Shown here piece by piece: positions 51,514-59,468 of a stretch of DNA of 64,000 nt. The position numbers and the translations under genes were made by a program. The stretch spans positions 248,001 to 312,000 of the forward strand of contig OZ239145.1 in NCBI GenBank assembly GCA_965194535.1. The letters run 5' to 3'. The DNA is from Verrucolacustris abundans (GTDB lineage Bacteria > Verrucomicrobiota > Verrucomicrobiia > Methylacidiphilales > Verrucolacustridaceae). How positions within the stretch are numbered: the first letter of the stretch is position 1; each line of letters begins with the position of its first letter. The notes beneath the pieces were generated by a model. That model saw only the letters and a list, made by a program, of their open reading frames with translations. It did no database searches and was not told the DNA's origin.

Positions 51514-51561
51514 AAGTTATTGGTGAACAACTTGAGCGAAAGATGAGTAACGATGAATAAC
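51514..51561. repeat. inverted and tandem repeats between the HTH and integrase genes
   Basis: AAGTT at 51514-51518 pairs with AACTT at 51529-51533. GATGAGTAAC and GATGAATAAC follow each other at 51542-51561. They are candidate sites for the small DNA-binding proteins of the island. Confidence 0.35.
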
Positions 51562-51626
51562 TTATCTCACTACTAACACAAAAAAACACTTGGTAGCTTG
51601 CTGACAAAAAAAGAACCAAACCGAGA

Positions 51627-52781
51627 TCAAGAAAAGTTCAATTTAGGAAGCTTTGCTACCGCATCCCGAAGAGTCTTTTCATTGTGGTGAGTATATCTGG
51701 CGTGAACGGCCTTGTCGCTATGACCAAGTGCCTTCATTCGGACGTCATCGGGGATGCCCTCATTGGCTAGATAGCTAATCGCTGTGTGGCGCAGGGAGTG
51801 GAAGGTAAGAGAGCGGACTCTGTGGCTTCTAGTGGGCATTTCCGTATTTTTATGGGGACGAAGAAGTTGGCTTTTGATTCCTGCTTTTGCCACCAATTTT
51901 GAAAAGCTGAGAGATAAACCACTTTTCCCAGGCACTTTTTTTTCGGCGAGGTTGGGGTGGACGAATGCATCTGGGTCATCCGAACCATCAAGGGACATCA
52001 GATATTCGTGTAGGTTTGGGTGTATGGGGATTTGCACCCTCTTTTCTAAGCGCCGAGTCTTCTCTGGGGTAATAGAAATCCAGTTTGTGTTTAAGTCGAC
52101 ATCCTTCCAGCGGAGGGAAACGGCATCTCCAAGACGAAACCCACAAAAGAAGCCTAGAAGAATGACACCCTGCCATTCTTTTTCGGAGATTCTTAAAAGA
52201 GCTTCCACTTGTCCTTGTTTGAAAACTGCCTTTTCGGGCTTGTGGGACTCGGTAGGTGCAGAAATAGGGGAGCAGGGGTTTACTTTTAGATAACGAAACT
52301 TAACAGCTTCCGAGAAAGCTTGGGATAGGCGCTTGAGGTGATTACCTGCGGTATTTGGTGTCACTTGCTTCATGAGGCGATTCAGCCAATCGTTGATGGT
52401 TGAGGGTTCGAGCCACTCCAAATCTCTTTTCTCTGCTTCTGCTCCTAGGAACTGGACGAAGTTCGATACGGTGGTGGTGTAGGCCATATGAGTGGACTTG
52501 GTTCGGCTACGGGCTTTGTTTTCCAGCCATTGATCCAGCCAGCTCTTAATAGTGAAGCGGGTAACTGGCTTGCCTGTGCTGAGCTCGAAAAGGGTATCCG
52601 CTAGCTTGCGGAACTTAGCGGCGTTATTGGATTGCTTGGTAATAAGCTCCAGTTCGAGGGCAAATTTCATGGCTATTGCTTTGTCGGTCGTACCAGTAGT
52701 TTTGTTTCGGTATTTTCCGTCTGGAGCCAAAAACTTGGCACACCAATTCTTCGTTCCTTTAGGTTTCCAGATCGAGGCCAT
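51627..52781 (-). CDS. int: tyrosine recombinase/integrase of the island
   Basis: 384 residues. The N-terminus (IWKPKGTKNWCAKFLAPDGK) is an arm-binding AP2-like fold. A core-binding SAM-like domain follows (about 70-170, IKSWLDQWLENKARSRTKST). The catalytic domain holds Arg in GFFCGFRLGDAVSLRW (about 217), the HxxR box FHSLRHTAISYL (about 329), LGHSD and the nucleophile Tyr in ARYTHHNE (about 363). It would recombine attL and attR at the 28-bp repeats. The tandem 11-mer arm site begins five bases before its start codon, so binding there may also control its expression. Confidence 0.95.
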   Translation of the reverse strand: MASIWKPKGTKNWCAKFLAPDGKYRNKTTGTTDKAIAMKFALELELITKQSNNAAKFRKLADTLFELSTGKPVTRFTIKSWLDQWLENKARSRTKSTHMAYTTTVSNFVQFLGAEAEKRDLEWLEPSTINDWLNRLMKQVTPNTAGNHLKRLSQAFSEAVKFRYLKVNPCSPISAPTESHKPEKAVFKQGQVEALLRISEKEWQGVILLGFFCGFRLGDAVSLRWKDVDLNTNWISITPEKTRRLEKRVQIPIHPNLHEYLMSLDGSDDPDAFVHPNLAEKKVPGKSGLSLSFSKLVAKAGIKSQLLRPHKNTEMPTRSHRVRSLTFHSLRHTAISYLANEGIPDDVRMKALGHSDKAVHARYTHHNEKTLRDAVAKLPKLNFS

Positions 52782-52785
52782 ATCG

Positions 52786-52807
52786 ACTTAGACAAAACTT
52801 AGACAAA
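52786..52807. repeat. right arm-type integrase site: tandem 11-mer
   Basis: Two perfect copies of ACTTAGACAAA directly before the integrase start and 71 bases inside attR, identical to 42490-42511. Confidence 0.65.
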
Positions 52808-52878
52808 AAAATCGAGTAAATCAAGTAAAATAGTGTTATATAAGAAGGACTTAAAGTAGTGCTACTTGGTGAATCTAA

Positions 52879-52906
52879 ACGAGGGTTCGATTCCCTCCAG
52901 CCGCAC
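52879..52906 (+). repeat. attR, right copy of the 28-bp core repeat
   Basis: Identical to 42422-42449. It holds only the T arm and 3' acceptor strand; upstream bases do not form a tRNA, so this is a fragment left by integration. Confidence 0.93.
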
Positions 52907-53437
52907 GTTGTTAGTCAACGACTTACATAAAAGCAATTGTTAGTGCTACCTGAAAGGCCCTTTTTGAATTCTCCGAGTGAGGGAATCGAAACAAGTCGTA
53001 AAATATTTTTATACTTAGTTTGCGCGACTATCAAAAGTCACTTAAGAGGTCTGATGAATTTTTCTTAACCCCTTTTTGTCCACTCCGAGTTAAACTAAAA
53101 ATGGGATATTCAGGGGGTGTCAAACGGTAGTGCTAAGGTTGGTGGGTGTTGCGCGCGAGGCAGCAAATATGTTCGCCAGTAGAGGAATCACTAGCGGCCC
53201 GTTAAACAATTTAGGTTTCATAAATATTTTCTTTTTTTGCTGTTATTATTTAATGGCTTAAGATGGGTATCATCCCAAAAAAAGTTTATTTTGATGGCAT
53301 TTCGCAATCGAAAATCTCCAAGCATCTTTTTTATCCATGGAGATGAGTCTTTTGTGTAGAGGCCGATTCGGTTTTAGGAGGATGGTATTCTTGTTTTTTG
53401 GGGAGCTTGGGTAGCATAAATACATGGCGAATGTCGG
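52907..53437. other. gap without gene to the right of the island
   Basis: 531 bases of mixed, partly AT-rich sequence before the MFS gene. I see no convincing frame, tRNA or repeat. The promoter of the MFS gene should lie in its right part. Confidence 0.5.
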
Positions 53438-54778
53438 ATGATCCGGACTTTACAAAAACGCATCAGCTGGTGGGCGGTGGTCTTGCTCACCAGCACTACC
53501 AGTGTCTCCGTTATTGTCGAAGCGCTATCAGCTGCCCCCCTTACTTTCACGATTCGGAAGTTCACCGCTGATCCAGCTCTGATCTCCTTTATTGGAAGTA
53601 TCAATTTGGCTTTTAGTTTTCTTGTTGCCCCGTACTTGAGCTGGAAAAGTGACAGAATTTGGACCCGCTGGGGGCGTCGGAAGCCCTTTTTGATTGGGGG
53701 TTGGTCAATACTCGTCCTTGCCCTTTTGGCCTGTCCTTTGGCTCCTTCCCTTTGGGTGCTGATCCTCTGTGTGGGTATCTGGCAAGTTGCCAATGATGCT
53801 GGATACGGAGCCGTTTGGAGCCCTCTTCTTTATGAGGTGGTGCCTATTTCCCAACGGGGCCGGGCCGTCGTGATTAAACGTTGCATGAGTACAGGGGCAC
53901 TAGTTGCCTTCAATGCAGTTCTACTGGCAAGATTTGACGACATTTATCACCTTCGTCTGCCTTTCTGTCCATTCGACTGCATCATCACTGGTGAGCAGAC
54001 AATCTACTGGGTCACCGCCTTCTTGGTCTTTATGTCTGTCTTTAACATTGGGCTCTTGGTTTCCGAAACAAAGGGCAAAGATCATTCTCTGGATTCGAAG
54101 GGGGGCCCTTTTGTTTTTCTTCGCTCTTTGCTGTGGAGCCGTCAGTGGCTGATGATCTATGCTCTGGTTTTCTGCTCGGTCAGTCTTTCTGCCAGTCTTG
54201 GGCAATTGGCCCCACTATTGGTAACCGAGCAGTTTGGCTATAGCAAAAAAGTCTTTGCGGATCTTCAAACATGGCAACTTTTGACCGTTGTTTTTGCCGC
54301 CTTGCCAATCGCGGGTTGGCTGGCCGATCGCGTTGACCGATTCCGGGTTTTTCAAATCGGGCTAATCCTCTCGGCTCTACACTCGTTGTTTTTTTGGATC
54401 TGGATTGAATGGGGGCACGGGCTTGGCTCTCCATCCGTGTGGGTCTTATTCTTCTTTTTCATGAGCAACGCTTTGATTGATACCGTGGCTGGCCTAGCGA
54501 TCGAACCGTACTACTATGATCTTACTCCCCCAGACAAGATGGGTTCGATGAATGCGGGATTTCTCATAATTTCCAATTTATTGAAAATGCTGCTGATGAT
54601 GGCTGTGGGCTTGTGGGTGAAGTTTTTTTCCGGCTGGACGAGCGAGCCTGGAGAAATCCGCTATTCCAGCGGTTATCTTTTTGTTTTTTTGGTAGGATTG
54701 GGAGGGGTAGGGTTAAGTCTGCTTTTTGCTCGGGAAAGGGCCAAAGGCCGCATACGAGACTATGGAACTCCCCCTTGA
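53438..54778 (+). CDS. MFS transporter, sugar-permease-like
   Basis: 446 residues with about twelve hydrophobic helices. The motif-A-like loop SDRIWTRWGRRKPFLIGG, the segment GYGAVWSPLLYEVVPISQRG and the second-half loop AGWLADRVDRFRVFQIG are typical MFS features. The first loop resembles that of the GPH/maltose-type permeases, as in the transporter at 10250-11563, but sequence similarity appears low. The substrate is unknown; the neighbouring operon suggests a sugar or uronic acid. It begins about 530 bases beyond the island edge. Confidence 0.85.
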   Translation: MIRTLQKRISWWAVVLLTSTTSVSVIVEALSAAPLTFTIRKFTADPALISFIGSINLAFSFLVAPYLSWKSDRIWTRWGRRKPFLIGGWSILVLALLACPLAPSLWVLILCVGIWQVANDAGYGAVWSPLLYEVVPISQRGRAVVIKRCMSTGALVAFNAVLLARFDDIYHLRLPFCPFDCIITGEQTIYWVTAFLVFMSVFNIGLLVSETKGKDHSLDSKGGPFVFLRSLLWSRQWLMIYALVFCSVSLSASLGQLAPLLVTEQFGYSKKVFADLQTWQLLTVVFAALPIAGWLADRVDRFRVFQIGLILSALHSLFFWIWIEWGHGLGSPSVWVLFFFFMSNALIDTVAGLAIEPYYYDLTPPDKMGSMNAGFLIISNLLKMLLMMAVGLWVKFFSGWTSEPGEIRYSSGYLFVFLVGLGGVGLSLLFARERAKGRIRDYGTPP

Positions 54779-54852
54779 TAGCTTTTTGTCCAGTATTCTA
54801 GTCCGCTCAACCCACTCTTTTTTGTCCTGCCTAGGATGGTCCAGATAGAGTC

Positions 54853-55578
54853 ATGGGAGTGGGCACTGTGAGTCACCGATTTGCGTTGCGGGGTAGAGGC
54901 AAGGGTTTCACCTTGATTGAGTTACTTGTTGTGGTTTCCGTTCTCGGTCTATTGGCTGGGTTGGCTCTTCCAGCGATTTCGGGGGGCCTGAAAAAAGCCC
55001 GTGAAGGGCGTTGCATGTCGAACCTCAAACAGTTGGGAATCGCGTGGTTAAGATTTGCCAATGACAATGAAGGTCGTTTGCCGTCCATCGGATGGAAAAA
55101 CGTTACCGCAAGCTCGCCCAATCCGGGGATCCGGGAGTATGTCGGTTTGCCGTCGACCTTGGGTGGCGATCCTTGGCAAAGGGAAACCTGTTTTACCTGT
55201 CCGGTCTTGCAGGCAGACAAAAAGACCAGCACCCAAGAACCCCTTTGGCGAACCTACAGCGTCAATAAGTATGCGTCCGAAAATTATGCAACCCCAAGCG
55301 ATGCTTACAAAAGGTACCTCAACCGGATCCAACGACCCTCCCTTTTTGCGCTCGCCATGGATGGGGGCTACGACCCGTCTCGTCCAGCGAATGACCGCTA
55401 TACCCAGAGCGTAAGTAACGATGATGGAGGCAAGTATCTGCCCCAAATTCAAAGCCCTCATCAGGGTTTGACCCATGTCCTTTTTGCGGACGGTCATGTG
55501 GGCAAGGTCAACCGAGAGCAGATAGACGACAAAGTGCAACCCTCAGGCAACTCCTCCGTATTTTGGCGGGATCCCTGA
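54853..55578 (+). CDS. H-X9-DG type pseudopilin-like protein
   Basis: 241 residues. A leader ending in GKG is followed by FTLIELLVVVSVLGLLAGLA, a prepilin cleavage/methylation site. Then come ARE-type GRCMSNLKQLGIAWLRFAND and, near the C-terminus, GLTHVLFADGHVGKVN, the H-X9-DG region typical of the expanded pseudopilin family of Planctomycetes, Verrucomicrobiota and Lentisphaerae. Its precise role is unknown. Such genes often sit beside secreted sugar-metabolism genes, as here. It converges with the operon at 55593-64000. Confidence 0.9.
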   Translation: MGVGTVSHRFALRGRGKGFTLIELLVVVSVLGLLAGLALPAISGGLKKAREGRCMSNLKQLGIAWLRFANDNEGRLPSIGWKNVTASSPNPGIREYVGLPSTLGGDPWQRETCFTCPVLQADKKTSTQEPLWRTYSVNKYASENYATPSDAYKRYLNRIQRPSLFALAMDGGYDPSRPANDRYTQSVSNDDGGKYLPQIQSPHQGLTHVLFADGHVGKVNREQIDDKVQPSGNSSVFWRDP

Positions 55579-55592
55579 AATTCTGAAGAGTG

Positions 55593-56312
55593 CTAAGTTG
55601 TGGGAAGAGCTAGGACTTTTTTGATCAATCGGATCAAGCTGGAAACCGATTCATCTGAGGCGCGTGACTTCTTTAATGCATAGAGTGACGTCCCAAGAAA
55701 AAAAACCTCCCCGGAACCCGTTGCCTGTCGGGTGAGAAAAGCAACCGGTTTTCCAGTGGAGTCTGTGGCTTCGATCAGAACCTGAGCCTGAGGCAGGGGA
55801 TCCGCGACTGGATTGTTGGCTCCCAACCAAGCTGGGTCAGGTTCGCGGGTGGAAAGCTCGCCCCCCCAGGCCTTGCCATCTGTGGTCCAGCGCAGGGAAG
55901 TAGATCCTTTCAGATCTGGATACATCCTGATCCCCGTCAAAAGGGATCCGAATCCAAGTTCCCGCTTGGGAGAGACCGTGGAGATGCCATATCGGCAAAA
56001 GAGAATCCTACCCCCTTTTTGGACATAATCCTCGGCTACCTTCCACTGGGCTGGAGTCCAGCCTCCGCTTGCAGAAATTGCGTTCTCGTCCCTTTCCACA
56101 AAGACAACACTTTGAAATGCACTGAGATCCTCGTTCGGCAGGACTTGGTGTACGAAAGTTTTTCCGGTCCCACTTTCGGCTGAAAGAATACGGGTAAGGA
56201 ATTCAGTAGCCGCGGGCTCGGGTCCGCAAATGGCAAGGTTTGGCTTTTTGACTTGGCCCCAGAGAGAGGAGGTCACGCACAGGAGGGCGAAAGCTAGAGT
56301 CCAGATTTTCAC
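55593..56312 (-). CDS. exported protein with glutamine-amidotransferase-like fold, unknown function
   Basis: 239 residues with a signal peptide (KIWTLAFALLCVTSSLWG). The pattern SVVFVERDEN...WTPAQWKVAEDYVQKGGRIL and GSGEVFFLGTSLYAL is like the class I glutamine-amidotransferase-like domains of sugar-related exported proteins, without a catalytic Cys nearby. The N-terminal part of the gene at 58272-59468 shows the same pattern, so the two are likely paralogues. Its start overlaps the stop of the preceding gene (ATGA). It is the last gene of the operon. Confidence 0.72.
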   Translation of the reverse strand: MKIWTLAFALLCVTSSLWGQVKKPNLAICGPEPAATEFLTRILSAESGTGKTFVHQVLPNEDLSAFQSVVFVERDENAISASGGWTPAQWKVAEDYVQKGGRILFCRYGISTVSPKRELGFGSLLTGIRMYPDLKGSTSLRWTTDGKAWGGELSTREPDPAWLGANNPVADPLPQAQVLIEATDSTGKPVAFLTRQATGSGEVFFLGTSLYALKKSRASDESVSSLIRLIKKVLALPTT

Positions 56313-58324
56313 GGTTGCGTAGGAGTCTTGTATTTTGTCATAAAACTGGCTTCGCGGTGAAGCAAATAGCTGCAGCCAATGGCAAAAAAGTAGTCGGGAT
56401 GATCGTGCAGGCTTTGCAGAAATTTATTTCGATCCTCGATCACCCGACGAGCTTGCGCCGGGTCCGCTTTTTCATCCCGATACATTGAAAACACCCTCCG
56501 TTGCTGCTCCGCATACTCCAGCCCTTGCATGAGAAATTCCACCCTGCGAAGTGCTTCGGGCTCAGACTGGGCTTTTTCGCGGGCTTGGTTCAAGGGACGG
56601 CGCAGTTTCTCCAAAACCTCCTCCGTGTAAAAATCAGGAATCTTTTGGAAAAAGAGATCCCGAGATGTTTGGCTCGATTCCATAATTTCCTCGTCTCGAA
56701 TTCCCTGCTCAATGGTATCCGCGATCCCCGCGGCTATCCCGTCGGTGACTTTTTCCAACTCGTCGAAGTAGTCCCGAACTGAACTGGCCGCCGATCCGAA
56801 TCCGGCACGGCAGTAATCCTCAATCACCTGATTTGCGTCCAAGGATGGATCCCAGAGAATTCGACTGAGTACATAGTAGTTCAAACCTTGGGTCGACCAG
56901 TGGTGAAGGACCGAGTCAAAATCGGTGCCAATCAAACCGGTTTCGTAGCATCGGCGGAAATCGGAAGTCAATCGGCGGGCGTAGTTCAGCGGCATGGCAT
57001 GGCCCTGATGGAATAGGTTCGGGCGAAGGATCAGATTCTTGGTTTTTGTGGCCCAACCGTCCCAGCTCTCCCGATCTCGCCGAAGCGTTCTGTCGTCCAG
57101 ATACACTAACCCCACAAAGGCTACGACAACGTTGTCAGGCAAGGTCACCTGCATGGGCGGGCGACGGTAGTAGCTGTAGGCGCTCACCCCCACCATGGCG
57201 GCTGGATTCTGGCGTGCCACTTCTTCGGCTACGGCCCGGTAGAAGGTGCACAGGCGGTCCGATAGGGAAGGATAGGAGGCTTCCAAGGAAACGCCCCCAA
57301 CTCGATAGGGGAACGTAATTATGGGAGCATTGGGTGGATCCAGCCGGCGGGACATTTCAGACATGTCGAAAAAGTTTTCTCCGCTCCCATCGTTCGGGCT
57401 AATTGATGCGGCGGTTAATTCAGGTTCGTCTGCGAGTTGTTGCAGAACCATGGCAGCGGCAGCTTGGACCACGCCAGGATTAGCATAGCAGAGCTGCTCC
57501 CGGACGGGGCGTTGCGTGCGCAAGCCAGTAGGTTGAAGGGCAAACCATTCGGGGTGCGATGCGAAGTACTTTTCGTACCATCCATCGAAGGCATGGGTGC
57601 AACGTAGGGAAACGCTCGACCCCAAGCGCATTCGGGTAAACCAAGGATACGTTTCCGGAAAGCGAGCCAACTGGTTTTGTACGGAACGATTCATCAGGCT
57701 CAGGCTTTGGGTGATTCGTTTGGCAATCGTCCCCTTGGGTTCGAGGGTTTCCGCGCCCAGAACGGAGGCGTCGACCGACTCGGGTTGATGGAATCTTTTG
57801 CCACCGCCCCCTAGGTTTCTCATCCTTCGCATGGCAACCGCCGGGGCGTCTGTTTCGTCCATGGGGCTGACGCTAAAATCGGGTTGCCGAGGGTAGACCG
57901 ATCCAAGCTCTCCCGGCCAAAGCCAGCGAACTCCGGCATGACGTTCGAGAAAGGAGCTGACCGCAAACTCAGGGCCCAGCAAGTCAATGCCACGGGCGGA
58001 TTTTTCTGAGCCCAGCAGAAACACGGCATTTTTTCTGGTCAGCAGCCGGGTTCCCTCAGACGGTAGATCTTTTCCTGAAATGCCTGCCTCTTCGCCCAAT
58101 TGGGTTTCCCCGACGACTAGGAGTGTAGGGCGATCATTTTGCGTGGATTTCCATGTGCCATCCTCCTGGCGGGCCCATCGACCTTGATCTTCTTTTTCCA
58201 CGGGGAAAGCACCGCCCGTTATTTTTGCCAAGGCGGCCGATAGCTCCTTGGCCGCTTTTTGTGTGGAGGCACTAGCTTTGGTCGAAATGAGAATCGTGGC
58301 CCGAGCCTGGCCTTTCTCGGACAA
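56309..58324 (-). CDS. DUF4838 protein, C-terminal fragment of a disrupted gene
   Basis: 671 codons from a TTG. The frame continues the interrupted gene at 58272-59468: removing one copy of the 289-bp duplication joins both into one frame of 956 residues. The fragment starts with a GH67/GH20-like N-terminal sandwich (KASASTQKAAKELSAALAKI, VSSFLERHAGVRWLWPGE) and continues into DUF4838 (THAFDGWYEKYFASHPEWFA, SISPNDGSGENF, GVSAYSYYRRPP). The fold is that of alpha-glucuronidase/hexosaminidase-like glycosidases; catalytic residues are not established. The intact protein would be exported. The fragment has no signal peptide, so it is probably non-functional unless the split is a sequencing or assembly error. 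Confidence 0.82.
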   Translation of the reverse strand: MSEKGQARATILISTKASASTQKAAKELSAALAKITGGAFPVEKEDQGRWARQEDGTWKSTQNDRPTLLVVGETQLGEEAGISGKDLPSEGTRLLTRKNAVFLLGSEKSARGIDLLGPEFAVSSFLERHAGVRWLWPGELGSVYPRQPDFSVSPMDETDAPAVAMRRMRNLGGGGKRFHQPESVDASVLGAETLEPKGTIAKRITQSLSLMNRSVQNQLARFPETYPWFTRMRLGSSVSLRCTHAFDGWYEKYFASHPEWFALQPTGLRTQRPVREQLCYANPGVVQAAAAMVLQQLADEPELTAASISPNDGSGENFFDMSEMSRRLDPPNAPIITFPYRVGGVSLEASYPSLSDRLCTFYRAVAEEVARQNPAAMVGVSAYSYYRRPPMQVTLPDNVVVAFVGLVYLDDRTLRRDRESWDGWATKTKNLILRPNLFHQGHAMPLNYARRLTSDFRRCYETGLIGTDFDSVLHHWSTQGLNYYVLSRILWDPSLDANQVIEDYCRAGFGSAASSVRDYFDELEKVTDGIAAGIADTIEQGIRDEEIMESSQTSRDLFFQKIPDFYTEEVLEKLRRPLNQAREKAQSEPEALRRVEFLMQGLEYAEQQRRVFSMYRDEKADPAQARRVIEDRNKFLQSLHDHPDYFFAIGCSYLLHREASFMTKYKTPTQP

Positions 58325-58658
58325 GGGGAGGCGGGGACCTTCGCTTGTTTGCTTCCGAAGAGTCGGTGATGCCTGCCTCTTCGCCCAATTGGGTTTCCCC
58401 GACGACTAGGAGTGTAGGGCGATCATTTTGCGTGGATTTCCATGTGCCATCCTCCTGGCGGGCCCATCGACCTTGATCTTCTTTTTCCACGGGGAAAGCA
58501 CCGCCCGTTATTTTTGCCAAGGCGGCCGATAGCTCCTTGGCCGCTTTTTGTGTGGAGGCACTAGCTTTGGTCGAAATGAGAATCGTGGCCCGAGCCTGGC
58601 CTTTCTCGGACAAGGGGAGGCGGGGACCTTCGCTTGTTTGCTTCCGAAGAGTCGGTGA
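58081..58658. repeat. perfect 289-bp tandem duplication
   Basis: Bases 58081-58369 and 58370-58658 appear identical throughout by eye. The unit is 289 bases, not a multiple of three, so it shifts the reading frame of the gene. Total frame length minus 289 is 2,871 bases, exactly 957 codons, which supports an originally single gene. Confidence 0.92.
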
Positions 58659-59468
58659 TGCTTGCCGTTGAACCGGTGCCGGGCGGTTGGGCGTCTCAGG
58701 GGCGGGTTTTCCTAAGGGTTCCAACTTCCACGCCTCCCGCTTGCTGGGCCTTTTTTTCAGAAGGGGGGCGGAGAGCATAGCCCGACCGGCAAGGGATCCC
58801 AAGGGAATCAAGCCGGTGGACTGTTGAAAACGGGTCACCTCTTGTCCCAGAAAATAGACACTGCCCTGTCCTACTTGGTTAGAGGTGAAGATCGCTTGCT
58901 GGCCATTTCCAACCAGTTCCGTGGCTGTCGTCAGACCGGTGAGGCCATACCCACCCTGACACCATGGGTAGTTGATTCCTTTTAAATCCTGGGTAAGTGG
59001 AGAATTGGTAGCTATTCGGGTCGCTCCCGTATTGCTAGTGGCTTTTGTTGCTCCCAATAAAGTTGTCAACCGTGAGAAGCGGGTGCCCTGAGGATCGAGG
59101 AGAACAGGAGATGGCCCAAGAAAAATCAGTGTCCCACCCGCTTGGACCCAATCGTTGGCTTGGGTCACCTGTTGCTCCGTCCAAGGTTTCGGGTTCTTTT
59201 TGTCCAGACCGGCAATGACCACCACAGCTGCCTGCCTAAACTGTCCTGGGTCCGGATCCGCTTCTTGAATTTCATAGTCCACATCATGGGATGCATCTGG
59301 GGGGGTCAGGTAAGCAGCGGCAAGGTAATGGGCGTCGCGCATTCCGGGAGATTTACCCACAAAAAGAACGCCACCCTCGGAAGCTCCATGCGAGAAGCTG
59401 CCAAGGGCAAGTAATCCGAAGCACCAGAGGCAAACACCGAGCCTTACGGTTTGGAAAAGTTTTTTCAT
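58272..59468 (-). CDS. N-terminal fragment of the disrupted exported DUF4838 gene
   Basis: 398 codons. The ATG overlaps the stop of the FAD gene (ATGA). A signal peptide (LFQTVRLGVCLWCFGLLALG) leads to a glutamine-amidotransferase-like domain of about 220 residues (QAAVVVIAGLD, QANDWVQAGGTLIFLGPSP, GSVYFLGQEVTRFQ). A Pro-rich linker (LGKPAPETPNRPAPVQRQ) and the first 85 residues of the GH-like sandwich follow. After GEEAGI the frame leaves the true one because of the tandem duplication and ends in 32 unrelated residues (TDSSEANKRRSPPPL...). The domain is paralogous to the 55593-56312 protein. Confidence 0.82.
   Translation of the reverse strand: MKKLFQTVRLGVCLWCFGLLALGSFSHGASEGGVLFVGKSPGMRDAHYLAAAYLTPPDASHDVDYEIQEADPDPGQFRQAAVVVIAGLDKKNPKPWTEQQVTQANDWVQAGGTLIFLGPSPVLLDPQGTRFSRLTTLLGATKATSNTGATRIATNSPLTQDLKGINYPWCQGGYGLTGLTTATELVGNGQQAIFTSNQVGQGSVYFLGQEVTRFQQSTGLIPLGSLAGRAMLSAPLLKKRPSKREAWKLEPLGKPAPETPNRPAPVQRQASPTLRKQTSEGPRLPLSEKGQARATILISTKASASTQKAAKELSAALAKITGGAFPVEKEDQGRWARQEDGTWKSTQNDRPTLLVVGETQLGEEAGITDSSEANKRRSPPPLVRERPGSGHDSHFDQS

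Larger units (their letters stand above)
42422..52906. mobile_element. integrated genomic island in tRNA-Gly(TCC)
   Basis: About 10.5 kb between the 28-bp direct repeats, with a tyrosine integrase gene next to the right end and reading inward. The base composition is visibly richer in A and T than the flanks. Cargo in order: DUF4041/T5orf172 protein, K+ channel, nuclease-helicase, a 56-codon membrane ORF, secreted protein with HtrA-like protease, two small DNA-binding-type proteins and the integrase. No replication, conjugation or capsid gene is present, so it is either a satellite, a cargo-only island or a remnant that depends on helper functions. Its content resembles defence or inter-element conflict islands (inference). 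Confidence 0.9.

Noticed and set aside
52879..52906. Second tRNA-Gly at the right end of the island
   Set aside because: Only the T arm and 3' acceptor are present; no D or anticodon arm can be formed upstream.
55593..56312. Walker A-like ESGTGKT in the 239-residue exported protein
   Set aside because: It lies in a secreted protein, outside any P-loop fold context and without a Walker B; a chance match.
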